A DNA stretch of 64,000 nucleotides from Amycolatopsis oliviviridis (GCF_014654365.1 NZ_BNAY01000002.1:993728-1057727), one strand, 5' to 3'. Positions 34,576 to 45,784 are shown, counted from the stretch's first letter. The notes: generated by a model not told the origin, from the sequence alone. Translations and numbers: made by a program.

Positions 34576-35695
34576 CTGCGGCCTCCAGCACGATCTTGGC
34601 AAGGGTCTCGTCGGCCTCCCGGTGGCCGAGGCCGACCGCGGCCGCGCTCATCTTCGCGATCCGGTCGGCGTCGGACACCAGCGGGATGACCAGTTCCGCG
34701 ACCTTGGCGGCGGAGAGGTCGGCGTCGGCGAGCATCAGCCCGGCACCCGCGTCGACCGCGGGCCGGGCGTTGACCGCCTGTTCGCCGTTGCCGTACGGCA
34801 GCGGGACGAACACGGCGGGCAGGCCGACGGCGGAGACCTCGGCGACGGTCATCGCGCCGGAACGGCACAGCACCGCGTCGGCGGCGGCGTAGGCGAGGTC
34901 CATGCGTTCCAGGTACGGCACCGGGACGTACGGGGGCTTTCCGGGGAACTCCTGGACGACCAGTGTGTTCTTCGGCCCGTGGGCGTGCAGGACACCGACA
35001 CCGGCGTCCGCGAACTCCTTGGCCGCGCCGGAGACCGCGCCGTTGATCGACACCGCGCCCTGCGAACCGCCGAAGACCAGCAGCGTCGGGGCGTCGGGGT
35101 CGAGCCCGAAGTGCTCGCGGGCCTCGGCGCGCAGCGCGGCCCGGTCGAGCGCGGTGATGGAGTGGCGCAGCGGGATGCCGACGACCTCGGCCTTCGCCAG
35201 CGGCGTCCCCGGGACGGCGACCGCGACGCGGGCGGCGAACCGCGCGCCGACCTTGTTCGCCAGGCCGGGCTTCTCGTTGGCCTCGTGCACCACGATCGGC
35301 GTGCGCCCGCGCGCGGCGAGATACGCCGGGAGCGCCACGTAACCGCCGAAGCCGACGACGACGTCCGCGCCGACGCGCTCCAGGATCTCCCGGGTGCGCT
35401 TGACCGAGTCGCGGACCTTCAGCGGCATCTTGAGCAGTTCGGGCGTCGGCTTGCGCGGCATCGGCACCGGCGGGATCAGCTCGAGCGGGTAGCCGCGTGC
35501 CGGGACGAGCTTGTTCTCCAGCCCGCGCTGGGTGCCCAGCGCGACCACCTTCGCGTCGGGACGCAGGCGCATCACCGCGTCGGCGAGGGCGAGTGCCGGT
35601 TCGATATGCCCTGCGGTACCGCCGCCGGCGACCACGACCACCGGCGCCTTGCCTTCGACTTCGGCTCCGGCGCCACCTCTGACGGGGTTGTTCAC
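34568..35695 (-). CDS. murG: UDP-GlcNAc:lipid I GlcNAc transferase MurG
   Basis: MurG, 375 residues, which converts lipid I to lipid II on the inner face of the membrane. It shows the GT28 pattern: [23 protein letters not shown] (diphosphate loop), [16 protein letters not shown] and the C-terminal donor site [15 protein letters not shown] start overlapping the ftsW stop (GTGA). Length fits actinobacterial MurG. Confidence 0.95.
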   Translation of the reverse strand: MNNPVRGGAGAEVEGKAPVVVVAGGGTAGHIEPALALADAVMRLRPDAKVVALGTQRGLENKLVPARGYPLELIPPVPMPRKPTPELLKMPLKVRDSVKRTREILERVGADVVVGFGGYVALPAYLAARGRTPIVVHEANEKPGLANKVGARFAARVAVAVPGTPLAKAEVVGIPLRHSITALDRAALRAEAREHFGLDPDAPTLLVFGGSQGAVSINGAVSGAAKEFADAGVGVLHAHGPKNTLVVQEFPGKPPYVPVPYLERMDLAYAAADAVLCRSGAMTVAEVSAVGLPAVFVPLPYGNGEQAVNARPAVDAGAGLMLADADLSAAKVAELVIPLVSDADRIAKMSAAAVGLGHREADETLAKIVLEAAGA

Positions 35696-37191
35696 CTATG
35701 ACCTCTCCGGTTTGCGGTACCCCGTTTCGCGGTACCGCGGCTCACCGCGGTTCGCGCGGCCGTCCTCCTGCCGGGCTCCCGCACCGACCGGCGCCGTTCC
35801 TGGGCGGGCGAAGGCCTCGCCGTCCTCGGCGCGGGCCTCGCCGCCTTGGTGGCGCCTCCGCGGGCCGCGGTGCCCTTCCGCTTGGCGGGCGGGCGGTACG
35901 GCTCGGGCGCGGGAAGCCTCAGCAGGCGTCCGAATTTACCTGGCCCCTGCGAACGCAGTGCGGCCACCGCCTCCGGTTCGTGCCGGGCGGCGTTGGCGAG
36001 GATCCCCATGATGAGCATGGTGATCACCAGCGACGTCCCGCCGTAGGAGATCAACGGCAGCGTGACCCCGGTGACCGGCAGCAGGCCGACGACGTAGCCG
36101 ATGTTGATGCCCGCCTGCGCGACCAGGAAGACGGTCAGCGTGCCCGCCACGATGCGGATCCACGGGTCGAGGTTCCGGGTGGCGATCCGCAGGCCCACGA
36201 CGGCGACCCCGGCGAACAGCCCCAGCACCACCGCGCAGCCGACGAAGCCGAGTTCCTCGCCGATCAGGGCGAAGATGAAGTCGTTCTGCACGTTCGGCAG
36301 GTAGCCCCAGTTGGACTGTCCCTGGCCGAGGCCCTTGCCGAACAACCCGCCGTCGGCGAGGGCGAGTTTCGCCTGGTTGGCCTGGAAGCCGTCCGCGCTG
36401 GTGTCCGGGTCGCCGGAGACGAACGACATGACCCGCGCGAGCCGGTACGGGGCGATGATGGCCAGTACCAGGACCCCGACGAGACCACCCGCGAGGATGA
36501 CGCCGAACAGCCGTTTCGGCGCGCCCGCGAACCACAGCAGGGCCAGCAGCACCACCGCGAGGGTGACCGTGCCGCCGAGGTCGGGCTGCATCATGACCAG
36601 CGCGAACATCAGCAGCGCGATCGGCACGACCGGGACGAGCAGATGCCGCCACTGGTTGATGATGTTGTACTTGATCACCAGGATGTGCGCGCCCCAGAAG
36701 GCCAGTGCGACCTTGGCCGCCTCGACCGGCTGGAAGGCGAACCCGCCGAGCCGGAACCAGCCCTGCGAACCGTTGACCGTGGACCCGAGCGGGGTCAGCA
36801 CCAGCACGAGCAGCCCGAGGCAGATCACCGTCGCCGTCGCCGACAGCCGCCGGACGCGTTCCAGCGGGACCCGGAGCCCGATCCAGAACACCACGGCGCC
36901 GATGGCGACGAACATGATGTGCTTGCTGAACTGGGCGTACACACCGGCGCCGGTCTTGGGGTTGACCGAGGCGACCGACGAGGCCGACAGCACCATCACG
37001 ATGCCGATCACGGTCAGCACGCCGGTCAGCGCCAGCACCAGGTGGAACGAGGCGAGTGGCCGCGAAAGCCACGCCGTCAGCGCGGTGCGGAAGGCGACGA
37101 ACGGGCTTTCCTTGCGCTCCCGCCGGTCACGAGACTTGCGCTGCCGGGGCGGCTTGCCGGGCTCGGGCTTTCTTTCCTCAACCGCCGTCAC
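35692..37191 (-). CDS. ftsW: Lipid II polymerase FtsW
   Basis: A 499-residue SEDS glycosyltransferase with about ten membrane segments that polymerises septal glycan with FtsI. SEDS signatures: [19 protein letters not shown] and [19 protein letters not shown]. The N-terminus is Lys/Arg-rich and the C-terminal tail is long and basic ([20 protein letters not shown]...), as in other actinobacterial FtsW proteins. The GTG at 37191 follows GGGGGAG and overlaps the murD end by 14 bases. Confidence 0.95.
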   Translation of the reverse strand: MTAVEERKPEPGKPPRQRKSRDRRERKESPFVAFRTALTAWLSRPLASFHLVLALTGVLTVIGIVMVLSASSVASVNPKTGAGVYAQFSKHIMFVAIGAVVFWIGLRVPLERVRRLSATATVICLGLLVLVLTPLGSTVNGSQGWFRLGGFAFQPVEAAKVALAFWGAHILVIKYNIINQWRHLLVPVVPIALLMFALVMMQPDLGGTVTLAVVLLALLWFAGAPKRLFGVILAGGLVGVLVLAIIAPYRLARVMSFVSGDPDTSADGFQANQAKLALADGGLFGKGLGQGQSNWGYLPNVQNDFIFALIGEELGFVGCAVVLGLFAGVAVVGLRIATRNLDPWIRIVAGTLTVFLVAQAGINIGYVVGLLPVTGVTLPLISYGGTSLVITMLIMGILANAARHEPEAVAALRSQGPGKFGRLLRLPAPEPYRPPAKRKGTAARGGATKAARPAPRTARPSPAQERRRSVREPGRRTAARTAVSRGTAKRGTANRRGHR

Positions 37192-38581
37192 TGGTCTCCC
37201 CCGCACCGTCGCGCAGGACACGGACCGCACGCGCGAACGCGTCGCCGCGCTCGCCGTAACTGCGGTACATGTCCAACGACGCCGCGGCGGGGGCCAGCAG
37301 CACCACATCTCCAGGGCGCGCCAGGACGCGGGCCGCCTTCACCGCCGCAGTCATGGTGTCATCGTCACCCGAAGGGAGGCTGTTGACCGGGACATCCGGC
37401 GCGTGTCGCGCAACAGCGGCGGCGATCACGGGTGAATCCACGCCGAAGAGGACGACTCCGCGCAGCCTTCCGGCGATCGAGCCGACGAGCTCGTCCACGG
37501 AAGCGCCCTTGAGCTGGCCACCGGCGATCCAGACGACGGAGAGATGCGCGCGCAGCGAGCCACTCGCCGCGTGCGGGTTGGTCGCCTTCGAGTCGTTGAT
37601 GTAGCGGACGCCGTCGAGCTCGCCGATCTCCTCCGCTCGGTGCGGGGCGGGCCGGTACTCGCGCAGGCCCTTGGCGACGTCCTCGCCGGTGACGCCGTAC
37701 GCGCGGGCCAGCGCGGCCGCGGCGAGCGCGTTGGAGACGTTGTGCGGACCAGGGGGACGGACGTCGGCCAGGGTGCCGAGTTCGTCCGCGGTGGTCGCCG
37801 GGTCGGCGACGAAGGCGCGGTCGACCAGCAGGTCCTCCACGATCCCGAGTTCGCCGGAACGCGGGGTGTCCATGCCGAAGGCGACGTGGCGGGCGCCGGC
37901 GGGCGCGTGCTCCTCGGCGAGCCGGATCGACCAGTCCTCGTGGAGGTTGCGCACCACGTTCCGGGAGTGGGTGTGGACCCGTCCCTTCGCGGCCGCGTAC
38001 TCCTCCATCGAGCCGTGCCAGTCGAGGTGGTCCTCGGCGAGGTTCAGCACCACCGAGGCGAGCGGGGCCAGCGTGGACGACCAGTGCAGCTGGAAGCTCG
38101 ACAGCTCGACGGCGAGCACCTCGTGCCCGGCCCGCACCGCGTCGAGTACCGCGAAACCGACGTTCCCGCAGGCCACGGCGTCGACACCGGCGGTGCGCAG
38201 GATCGACTCCAGCATCCCGACCGTGGTGGTCTTGCCGTTGGTGCCGGTGATCGCGAGCCACACCGGCGGCTTGTCGCGCAGCTGCCCGACCCGCCACGCC
38301 AGTTCGACGTCGCCGATCACTTCGAGGCCCGCCTCGGCCGCCGCCACCAGCAGCGGCGACGTCGGCTTCCAGCCGGGGCTGGTCACGACCAGCTCGACGT
38401 CTTCGGGCGGCTCCGTCAGGCCCGGCACGAGTTCCGCGCCGAGCCCTTCGAGTTCCGCCAGCCGTTCGGCGTTGCCGTCGGTGACGGTGATCCGCGCGCC
38501 CAGGTCCCGCAGCACGGGGACGATGGACTTGCCGGTGACCCCGGCTCCGGCGACTAGGACGTGACGCCCGGCTAGCTCCAC
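37178..38581 (-). CDS. murD: UDP-MurNAc-L-Ala:D-Glu ligase MurD
   Basis: MurD, 467 residues, which adds D-Glu to UDP-MurNAc-L-Ala. P-loop: AITGTNGKTTTVGML. The N-terminal Rossmann motif is VLVAGAGVTGKSIVPVL, and the C-terminal YINDSKATNPHAA block carries the Mur ligase Asp/Lys residues. GTG start three bases beyond the mraY stop. Confidence 0.95.
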   Translation of the reverse strand: MELAGRHVLVAGAGVTGKSIVPVLRDLGARITVTDGNAERLAELEGLGAELVPGLTEPPEDVELVVTSPGWKPTSPLLVAAAEAGLEVIGDVELAWRVGQLRDKPPVWLAITGTNGKTTTVGMLESILRTAGVDAVACGNVGFAVLDAVRAGHEVLAVELSSFQLHWSSTLAPLASVVLNLAEDHLDWHGSMEEYAAAKGRVHTHSRNVVRNLHEDWSIRLAEEHAPAGARHVAFGMDTPRSGELGIVEDLLVDRAFVADPATTADELGTLADVRPPGPHNVSNALAAAALARAYGVTGEDVAKGLREYRPAPHRAEEIGELDGVRYINDSKATNPHAASGSLRAHLSVVWIAGGQLKGASVDELVGSIAGRLRGVVLFGVDSPVIAAAVARHAPDVPVNSLPSGDDDTMTAAVKAARVLARPGDVVLLAPAAASLDMYRSYGERGDAFARAVRVLRDGAGETSDGG

Positions 38582-38584
38582 TTC

Positions 38585-39670
38585 TTAACCCCCGAAGCTG
38601 AGCTGTTCGCTGTAGAACAGGCCCAGGCCGAACATGCAGCAGATGGCCGAGAGCAGCCAGAACCGGATGATGACCGTGGTCTCCGCCCAGCCCGCCAGCT
38701 CGAAGTGATGATGGAACGGCGCCATCCGGAACAGCCGTCGCCGGGTCGTGCGGAACACCGCGATCTGCGCGACCACCGAGATCATCTCGACCATGAACAG
38801 GCCGCCGATGACGATGGCGAGCAGTTCGGTGCGGGTGGTCATCGACAGACCGGCGACGAGACCGCCGAGGGCCAGCGAACCGGTGTCACCCATGAAGATC
38901 TTCGCCGGGGCCGCGTTCCACCAGAGGAACCCGACACAGGCGCCGGTCGCCGCGGCGGCCACCACGGCCAGGTCCAGCGGGTCACGGACGTCGTAGCAGG
39001 CGGTCTGCGGGGTGACCGCGCACGAGAGGCGGGTCTGCCAGAAGGCGATGACGACGTAGGTCGCCAGGACCATCGCCGCGGTGCCGCCCGCGAGACCGTC
39101 GAGACCGTCGGTGAAGTTCACCGCGTTCGACCAGCCCGAGATGACGATGTAGCAGAAGATCACGAAGAACACCGACGGGAAGGTGATCAGCGCGAGGTCC
39201 CGCACGTAGGACAGGCTTTCCGACGCCGGGGTCAGCCCGCGCTCGTCGGCGAACTGCAGCGCCAGGATCGCGAAGGCGATCGTGACCACCAGCTGGCCGA
39301 CCAGTTTCGCGGTCTTGTTCAGCCCGAGGTTGCGCTGCTTGCGGATCTTGATGAAGTCGTCGAGGAACCCGACGAGGCCGAGGCCCACGGCCAGGAGCAG
39401 GACCAGCAGCCCCGAAGCGGACGGGCCGCCGGTGCCGTTGCCGCCGCTGAGCGCGCTGATCAGATGAGCCACGAAATACCCGACGACCATCGCGACGATG
39501 ATCGCGACACCACCCATCGTCGGGGTACCGCGTTTGGATTTGTGTCCCTGCGGTCCTTCCTCCCGGATCTCCTGGCCGAAGCCCTGCCGGGAGAAGACCC
39601 GGATCAGATAGGGAGTGAGGAGGATGGAGACCAGCAGGCCCGCCGCGGCCGCGATCAGGATGCTGATCAC
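38585..39670 (-). CDS. mraY: Phospho-MurNAc-pentapeptide transferase MraY
   Basis: MraY, 361 residues, about ten membrane segments; makes lipid I on undecaprenyl phosphate. Family motifs: [18 protein letters not shown] (Asp-Asp active site), [16 protein letters not shown] and [12 protein letters not shown] (HHH substrate motif). GTG start overlaps the murF stop (GTGA). It is the target of several nucleoside antibiotics. Confidence 0.96.
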   Translation of the reverse strand: MISILIAAAAGLLVSILLTPYLIRVFSRQGFGQEIREEGPQGHKSKRGTPTMGGVAIIVAMVVGYFVAHLISALSGGNGTGGPSASGLLVLLLAVGLGLVGFLDDFIKIRKQRNLGLNKTAKLVGQLVVTIAFAILALQFADERGLTPASESLSYVRDLALITFPSVFFVIFCYIVISGWSNAVNFTDGLDGLAGGTAAMVLATYVVIAFWQTRLSCAVTPQTACYDVRDPLDLAVVAAAATGACVGFLWWNAAPAKIFMGDTGSLALGGLVAGLSMTTRTELLAIVIGGLFMVEMISVVAQIAVFRTTRRRLFRMAPFHHHFELAGWAETTVIIRFWLLSAICCMFGLGLFYSEQLSFGG

Positions 39671-41199
39671 GCGTCACCACCGTTCGAGCGTTCTTGAGAG
39701 GGGGAAGGGGGTACTACAGGGGATTCAGCATCGGTTGCGGGAGCGGCGAGCACGGCGTCGGCCACCCGCCACAGAGCGGCGGCCTTGGACGCCTTCACCA
39801 GCACCACGTCTCCCGCGCGGAGCTGATCATGCAGCAGGGCGATGGCGGCCTCGACGTCGGGTACCAGTACCGACTCCTCGCCCCAGGAACCCTCCTGCTG
39901 GGCGCCCTGGTGGGTGGCCGCGGCGGCTTCGCCGATGACCACGAGCTTGTCGATGTTGAGCCGGACGACGAGCCTGCCGATGCCGTCGTGCGCCGTGACC
40001 GAGTCCTGGCCGAGGTCGCCCATCACGCCGAGCACGGCCCAGGACCGGCGCGTCGCGCTCATCGACGCGAGCGCCTTGAGAGCGGCCCGCATCGACTCGG
40101 GGCTGGCGTTGAAGGAGTCGTTGAGCACCGTGACGCCGTCGGCGCGCGTGGTGACCTCCATGCGCCGCTCGGAGCGCCGTTCGAGGCTCGACAGCCGGGC
40201 CGCGACCTCCTCGACCGTCGAGCCCATCTCCAGCGCGACGGCGGCCGCGCTGAGCGCGTTGCCGACTTGGTGCTCGCCGTAGAGCGGCAGCTTCACCGGC
40301 GCTTCGCCGTCCGGGGTGACCAGACGGAACGACGCGCGTGCTTCGTCGTCGAGGGTGATGTCCACGGCGCGGACCTGCGCGGACGCGCTCTCGCCGACGA
40401 ACACCACCCGCGCGGTGGTCCGGCTCGCCATCGCCGCGACGTACGGGTCGTCGAGGTTCAGGACCGCGACACCGCCGTCTTCGGCGCTCGGCAGCGCTTC
40501 GACGAGCTCGCCCTTGCCCTTGGCGATGCCCTCGCGCGAGCCGAACTCGCCGACGTGCGCGGTGCCGACGTTGAGCACGACCCCGATGCGCGGTGGCGCG
40601 ATGGCGGCCAGCTCGGCGATGTGGCCGGGTCCGCGGGCGGACATCTCCAGCACCAGCTGCCGGGTCGAGGAGTCGGCCCGCAGCGCCGTCCAGGGGTGGC
40701 CCAGCTCATTGTTGAACGATCCCGGCGGCGCCACCGTCGGGCCGAGCGGCTCCAGCAGCTGGGCGATGATGTCCTTGGTCGAGGTCTTGCCCGCCGAACC
40801 GGTGACCCCGACGACGGTCAGGCGGTCCCCGGAAAGCTTCCGGACCACGTGCCGGGCGAGCTTCGCCAGCGCGGCCAGCACCGCGGCGCCCGCCCCGTCC
40901 TTGTCCGAGACCAGCGCGAACGCCCGGTCGTGGGCGACACCGGCGTCGAGTGGCGGCACGATGACGGCCGGGGCGTCGACCTCGCGGGCCGCGAGCACGG
41001 CGACGGCGCCGGACTCGACCGCCCGCGCGGCGAAGTCATGGCCGTCGACCTTCGCCCCGGGCAGCGCGATGAAGAGGCCGCCGGGGGTGATCTCGCGGGT
41101 GTCGAATTCGACGCTTCCGGTGACCTCGGCTGTCCCGTCGGTCCGATGCAGCCTGCCGCCGACGATGGCGGCGATCTCGGCCAGGCTGAGCACGATCAC
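39667..41199 (-). CDS. murF: UDP-MurNAc-tripeptide:D-Ala-D-Ala ligase MurF
   Basis: MurF, about 510 residues, which adds D-Ala-D-Ala to the tripeptide. P-loop: [14 protein letters not shown]. Mur ligase motif: [21 protein letters not shown]. The GTG at 41199 ([15 protein letters not shown]) overlaps the murE stop codon by three bases; a longer frame reading back into murE is spurious. Confidence 0.94.
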   Translation of the reverse strand: MIVLSLAEIAAIVGGRLHRTDGTAEVTGSVEFDTREITPGGLFIALPGAKVDGHDFAARAVESGAVAVLAAREVDAPAVIVPPLDAGVAHDRAFALVSDKDGAGAAVLAALAKLARHVVRKLSGDRLTVVGVTGSAGKTSTKDIIAQLLEPLGPTVAPPGSFNNELGHPWTALRADSSTRQLVLEMSARGPGHIAELAAIAPPRIGVVLNVGTAHVGEFGSREGIAKGKGELVEALPSAEDGGVAVLNLDDPYVAAMASRTTARVVFVGESASAQVRAVDITLDDEARASFRLVTPDGEAPVKLPLYGEHQVGNALSAAAVALEMGSTVEEVAARLSSLERRSERRMEVTTRADGVTVLNDSFNASPESMRAALKALASMSATRRSWAVLGVMGDLGQDSVTAHDGIGRLVVRLNIDKLVVIGEAAAATHQGAQQEGSWGEESVLVPDVEAAIALLHDQLRAGDVVLVKASKAAALWRVADAVLAAPATDAESPVVPPSPSQERSNGGDA

Positions 41200-42833
41200 A
41201 CTGTCTCCAGACGTCTGCGGATGGCGGAGGCCAGCTCTTCCCGGTCGGAGAACGGGTGCACGACACCCTGGATCTCCTGGCCGGTTTCGTGGCCTTTGCC
41301 CGCGATGAGCACGATGTCGCCGGGCTGGGCGAGCTCGACCGCGCGGACGATGGCGTCCCGGCGGTCGGCGATTTCGAGGATCTCGCCGCCCAGGGCGGGC
41401 CCGGCGTTGCGGGCACCGGCCAGCATGGCCGCCCGGATCGCGGCCGGATCCTCCGACCGCGGGTTGTCGTCGGTCACGATCAGCACCTCGCTGCGCCGGA
41501 CCGCCGCCTCGCCCATCACCGGGCGTTTCGCGGTGTCGCGGTCCCCGCCGCAGCCGAGGACGGTGATGATCCGGCCCTCGGTGCGGGCGCGCAGCGCGTC
41601 GAGCCCCTGCGCGACGGCGGCGGGCTTGTGCGCGTAGTCGACCACCGCGGTGAACGGCTGGCCGAGGTAGACCCGCTCCATCCGGCCCGGGACCTCGACC
41701 GAGGCGAGCCCGGCGACGATGGCTTCGAGCGGGACGCCGGCGGTGTTGAGGATCGCGGCCGCGAGCACGGCGTTCGCCACGTTGAACTCGCCCGGCAGCG
41801 GGATCTTCGCCGGCGCGGTGAGGCCGTCGGGGCCGTGGAGGACGAAGGTCTGCTCCCCCGCCGGCGTCGGCGTCAGCTCGGTCGCGCGCCACAGCGCGTC
41901 CGTGCCCGGCTCGGTGGAGACGGTCACCGTGTGCGGGGTGAGCAGCGCCTGGCCCCAGGCGCTGTCGACGACGATCACCTCGGCGGTGGAGCGGCCGTCG
42001 AACAGCAGCGACTTGGCGGCGAAGTACTCCTCCATGTCCTTGTGGAAGTCCAGGTGGTCCTGGGAGAGGTTGGTGAAGGCCCCGACCGCGAACCGCGTGC
42101 CGTTGACCCGGCCCAGCGACAGCGCGTGGCTGGAGACCTCCATCGGGACGTGCGTGACGCCGCGTTCCACCATGACCGCCAGGAGCGCCTGCAGATCCGG
42201 CGCCTCGGGGGTGGTGAACCCGCTGGCCAGCCGCTCGCCCGCGATCCGGGTCTCGACCGTGCCGATCAGGCCGGTGGTGAGCCCGGCGGCCTTGAGCCCG
42301 GCGTCGACCAGATACGACGTCGTGGTCTTGCCGGACGTCCCGGTGATCCCCAGGACGGACAGCTCCAGCGACGGCTCGCCGTAGATCCAGGCGGCGATCT
42401 CGCCGAGGGCGGCGCGCGGGTCCGGGTGCACCAGGATCGGCACGCCCGCGTCGCGCAGGACCGGGCGCTCGGCACCGGCCTCGTCGGTGAGCACGGCGGC
42501 CGCACCGGCGGCGATGGCCTGGTCGCTGAAGTCCGCGCCGTGGGCGCGGGCGCCGGGAAGCGCGGCGAAGAGGTCACCGGGGAGGACGTGCTGCGCGCGC
42601 AGCGTGCTGCCCGTGACCGTCAGCTCGGCCGCGGCCGTGTAGTCGTCGTCACCGACCACGAGCCGGGCGCCCGCCCTGGCGAGCAGTGTGCCCAGCGGCA
42701 TCGGCTCGATCCTGGCCGGACGAGGGGGCGCGGCGACGGCCTTGACCGGGCTGTCCGGGACCTGGGCAGCCGTCGCGCCGGACCCGCTTTCGACGGCGGG
42801 ACCGCTGCGGGGATCTGAAGTAGGCACCGACAC
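41196..42833 (-). CDS. murE: UDP-MurNAc-dipeptide:meso-diaminopimelate ligase MurE
   Basis: MurE, about 545 residues. P-loop: GITGTSGKTTTSYLV. The DNPR motif (TDDNPRSEDPAAIRAAM) is diagnostic for meso-diaminopimelate specificity, so the peptidoglycan is A1-gamma type as in Amycolatopsis. The start is uncertain because the frame is open upstream to 43082. I prefer the GTG at 42833, eight bases after TAACCT (42847-42842), a candidate -10 for a leaderless transcript. This gives murE its own promoter inside the cluster. The N-terminal ~45 residues are Pro/Ala-rich. Confidence 0.93.
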   Translation of the reverse strand: MSVPTSDPRSGPAVESGSGATAAQVPDSPVKAVAAPPRPARIEPMPLGTLLARAGARLVVGDDDYTAAAELTVTGSTLRAQHVLPGDLFAALPGARAHGADFSDQAIAAGAAAVLTDEAGAERPVLRDAGVPILVHPDPRAALGEIAAWIYGEPSLELSVLGITGTSGKTTTSYLVDAGLKAAGLTTGLIGTVETRIAGERLASGFTTPEAPDLQALLAVMVERGVTHVPMEVSSHALSLGRVNGTRFAVGAFTNLSQDHLDFHKDMEEYFAAKSLLFDGRSTAEVIVVDSAWGQALLTPHTVTVSTEPGTDALWRATELTPTPAGEQTFVLHGPDGLTAPAKIPLPGEFNVANAVLAAAILNTAGVPLEAIVAGLASVEVPGRMERVYLGQPFTAVVDYAHKPAAVAQGLDALRARTEGRIITVLGCGGDRDTAKRPVMGEAAVRRSEVLIVTDDNPRSEDPAAIRAAMLAGARNAGPALGGEILEIADRRDAIVRAVELAQPGDIVLIAGKGHETGQEIQGVVHPFSDREELASAIRRRLETV

Positions 42834-43148
42834 AGCCAAGGAGGTTACCGGCGTGGCATTCGGGTGACTGAAGCGGTGCGGGGTGTGAGCGTGACGATCA
42901 TGCCCGTGGTAATGGGTTGCGCGAGCTCTCCTTGGCACGCAAGGGCTTCCGACTGTCGCTTGAGGACTCCCGGTCCGGTCTTCCGGACGGTGCCCGGCAC
43001 CGGGAAGGTGTTCACGCACAGCGACGACCACACCGCTCCGCCGGAGCCGAAACTCGCGTGATTGAAGCCGGAACTCGCTCATCCGGCTGGAGACACGTGA
43101 GTTCCGGCTCCAAGCACACGAGTTCCGGCCTCAAGCACGCGTGTTACG
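42834..43148 (-). other. ftsI-murE intergenic region with tandem/inverted repeat
   Basis: A 315-base gap without a gene, in a cluster where the neighbouring genes mostly overlap. Near the ftsI end are GCCGGAACTC (43067-43076) and two opposite copies, GAGTTCCGGC (43099-43108 and 43120-43129). The units CACGTGAGTTCCGGCTCCAA and CACGAGTTCCGGCCTCAA are near-direct repeats. Around 42967-43004 a nested hairpin has CCCGGT/ACCGGG outer and GTCCGG/CCGGAC inner arms. The murE end holds TAACCT, a possible -10. Likely a terminator/attenuator plus an internal promoter. Confidence 0.5.
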
Positions 43149-45077
43149 TCAGGAAAGCACCAGCGGCACCTGGGGCGACGGGCCGTTCGACAGCGGGATC
43201 TGGAACCGCTGCGCCAGGTAGGCGGCCACCGAGTGGAACAGCGGCGCGGACGAGCCCCCGCCCGGCAGCGTGGTGTCCGGCGCGTCGAGCCGGATGCCGA
43301 CCACGAAACGCGGGTTGTCGGCGGGCAGGATCCCGGCGAAGGTGATGTTGTACAGCTGGTTGCTGTACTTCTTCGTCTGCGGGTCGACCTGCTGGCCGGT
43401 GCCCGTCTTGCCCGAGATCTGGTAACCCTCCAGCGCCGCCTTCGGCCCGGTGCCGCTCTGCTGCCCTCGGCCGCTCTGCGTCACCGCGCGCATCATGTCG
43501 CGCACCGTCTTCGCCGCCTCCGGGCTGATGACCTGCACGGTCTTCGGCGCCGGTTCGGGGACGACGGTCCCGTCCGGGTTGACCTTCGCCTTGACCACCC
43601 GCGGTTCCACGCGGAGCCCGTCGTTCGCGATGGCCTGGTACATCCCGGCCATCTGCACGACGGTCATCGAGAGCCCTTGCCCGATCGGCAGGTTCCCGAA
43701 AGTCGTGGCGTACCACTGGTTCCGCGGCGGCACGACGCCCGGACTCTCGCCGGGGAGGCCGAGACCGGTGCGCTGGCCGAGACCGAACTTCTTGAGCAGG
43801 TCCGCGTACTTGTCCTCGCCGAGCTTCTGCGCCAGCAGCAGGGTCCCGACGTTCGACGACTTCGCGAAGATGCCGGTGGTGGTGAACTGCTGCGTGCCGT
43901 GGTGCCAGGCGTCCTTGACGATCTTGTCCGCGACCTGCAGCGAACCCGGTACCGCCAGTGACGACTCCGGCGTGGTGATACCCGCGTCGATCGCGCCCGC
44001 GGCGGTGACGATCTTGTTCACCGAACCGGGTTCGAACGGCGTGGTCACCGCGCGGTTGTTGAGGTTCTCCGTCTCACTGCGCGAAGCCGGGTCGTTGAGG
44101 TTGACCGTCTTGTCGTTGGCCAGCGCGTAGACCTCGCCGGTCTTGGAGTCCATGATGACGGCCTGGCCGCCCTTGGCCTTCGACTTGACGACGTACTCGC
44201 TCAGCTGCCGCTGCAGTTCGTACTGCAGATCGGTGTCGATCGTCAGCTGCAGGTCCGAACCGGGGACGGCGTTCTGGATGTCCCGTTCGGTACCGGGGAT
44301 GACGAGGTTGTCGTTGCCGTTCCGGGTGTTGACGATCTTGCGGCCCGGTGTCCCGGCGAGGTCGTTGTCCCGGGAGGCTTCGAGTCCGTAGCCACCGTGC
44401 AGGTTGTGCTTGGAGACGTCCTTGTCGTCGGTGCGCCAGTTCGCGTAACCGATGATGTTCGCGCCCACCGAGTCGCCGGGGTACTCCCGCTTCGAGCGCT
44501 TCTCGACGCTGATCCAGGGGAATTGCTTGACGATCGCGTCGGCGACCGACGGCTCGATGTCGTGGACCAGATAGGTGAACGCGTCCGGTTTGTGGAACTT
44601 GTCCAGCAGTTCCTTCTCGGTGATCACGCCCGGCAGCTTGGCCGCGATCACCTTCGCCGCGGCCGCCACGTCGGCCTCGAAGGTATTGCCCTTGGCCGGG
44701 TTCTTCACGGCGAAGTCTTCCCTGGTCTTGTGGAGCCAGTTCAGGCTCACCGCGAGGGTCCGCACCTCGATGCTGAACGCGATCTTCGTCCCGTTGCGGT
44801 CCAGGATGGACCCGCGCTGCGCGGGACTTTCGATCACGGACGCCCGCTGCCGTTCCGCGGCTTCGGACAGCGCGCCGGCCTCGAACCACTGCACCTGCAC
44901 CAGTTTGAGGCCGGCGAGCACCATCACGACGATCAGCAGGATCCGGACGCCGGTGAACCGGCTCCGGTTACCCCCGTTGCCCCGCCGGGCGGTGGCGCGA
45001 CGGGTCCCGGCGGCGTAGGTCCGCCGGGCACTCCCCGCCGACCGGGCCCTGGCCTGCGCCGGACGGCCGGGTGACAT
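43149..45077 (-). CDS. ftsI: Septal peptidoglycan transpeptidase FtsI (PBP)
   Basis: A 642-residue class B penicillin-binding protein. One membrane segment (44-62), a dimerisation/pedestal domain (about 85-290) and a transpeptidase domain. Active-site motifs: SVNK at 352-355 (catalytic Ser in FEPGSVNKIV), SSN at 407-409 and KTGTG at 557-561. It cross-links septal peptidoglycan with FtsW and is the target of beta-lactams. The ATG at 45077 overlaps the ftsL stop (TGATG) with GGAGG six bases upstream, so translation is coupled. A gap of 315 bases separates its stop from murE. Confidence 0.96.
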   Translation of the reverse strand: MSPGRPAQARARSAGSARRTYAAGTRRATARRGNGGNRSRFTGVRILLIVVMVLAGLKLVQVQWFEAGALSEAAERQRASVIESPAQRGSILDRNGTKIAFSIEVRTLAVSLNWLHKTREDFAVKNPAKGNTFEADVAAAAKVIAAKLPGVITEKELLDKFHKPDAFTYLVHDIEPSVADAIVKQFPWISVEKRSKREYPGDSVGANIIGYANWRTDDKDVSKHNLHGGYGLEASRDNDLAGTPGRKIVNTRNGNDNLVIPGTERDIQNAVPGSDLQLTIDTDLQYELQRQLSEYVVKSKAKGGQAVIMDSKTGEVYALANDKTVNLNDPASRSETENLNNRAVTTPFEPGSVNKIVTAAGAIDAGITTPESSLAVPGSLQVADKIVKDAWHHGTQQFTTTGIFAKSSNVGTLLLAQKLGEDKYADLLKKFGLGQRTGLGLPGESPGVVPPRNQWYATTFGNLPIGQGLSMTVVQMAGMYQAIANDGLRVEPRVVKAKVNPDGTVVPEPAPKTVQVISPEAAKTVRDMMRAVTQSGRGQQSGTGPKAALEGYQISGKTGTGQQVDPQTKKYSNQLYNITFAGILPADNPRFVVGIRLDAPDTTLPGGGSSAPLFHSVAAYLAQRFQIPLSNGPSPQVPLVLS

Positions 45078-45784
45078 CACTGACCTCCCTGCGCCGGGGG
45101 CGGCGCGTTCTCCTGCGGCACCGCGGGCTGGTCACCTTCGATGGGCGCGCCCTGCTGCGTGCCCTCGGCGGGCGGCACCGTCACGGGCGGAGCGGCGGGC
45201 GCGTCGCCGGTGGCCTTCTTCGGCTCACCGACCACAGTGGACTGCCCGTCCGGGGCGACCACGATGTGCGCGGGGTCGCCGCCGGGCACCATGCCCAGTT
45301 CCCTGGCCTTGGGCGCCAGGGAGGCGGGCGACTCGGCCTTCGCGACCTCGCGCTGCAGCCGTTCCTTCGTCTCGGCGAGCCCCGCGTTGGCCGTGCGGAG
45401 CTGTTCGAGCCGGTACGAGTCGGCGATCGCCTGCGTGGTCAGCCACAACGTGCACGCCACGCCGACGGCCAGCATGCCCATCATCATCAGCACGAACGAC
45501 GCGCGCGAGCGCGGCCAGCGCAGCTTGAGCTTCTTCTTCGGCTCTTCCTTGCCCGCACCGCCTTCGGCGTCGGGACGGTTGCGCTGCTGGTCCCGCTGAA
45601 GCAGATCGGCACGCTGGGCGCGGCGGGCGTAGGCGCGTTCCGCCGCCGACGTCCGGCCGCGGGAGGCGCGGGTGGACTTCGTGGTCTCGGTGGTGTCCGG
45701 CGTTTCCTCGACCGTGCTGGTCGCGCGGGCACGCCGTCCGGGCGCCGGTGTCCGGCGGCCGCGGGACTTCGCGGGAGCGGTCAT
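45077..45784 (-). CDS. ftsL: FtsL-like septum formation protein
   Basis: A 235-residue bitopic protein in the ftsL position (between rsmH and ftsI). A basic Thr/Arg-rich cytoplasmic part (1-94) precedes a membrane segment (95-117) and a coiled coil (about 122-152, [25 protein letters not shown]), as in FtsL/DivIC proteins. The tail (170-235) is Pro/Ala/Gln-rich, unusually long for FtsL. Positional and structural evidence is strong; sequence identity is weak, as is usual for FtsL. Confidence 0.85.
   Translation of the reverse strand: MTAPAKSRGRRTPAPGRRARATSTVEETPDTTETTKSTRASRGRTSAAERAYARRAQRADLLQRDQQRNRPDAEGGAGKEEPKKKLKLRWPRSRASFVLMMMGMLAVGVACTLWLTTQAIADSYRLEQLRTANAGLAETKERLQREVAKAESPASLAPKARELGMVPGGDPAHIVVAPDGQSTVVGEPKKATGDAPAAPPVTVPPAEGTQQGAPIEGDQPAVPQENAPPPAQGGQ

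Noticed and set aside
39667-41892. murF extended back into murE
   Set aside because: The extra 231 codons overlap murE in another frame. The GTG at 41199 overlaps the murE stop as expected for the operon.
43464-44045. Loss of the FtsI catalytic serine because the motif reads SVNK instead of STFK
   Set aside because: SxxK is preserved (Ser352, Lys355). The SVNK form also occurs in other actinobacterial FtsI/PbpB proteins as I recall, so the enzyme is expected to be active.
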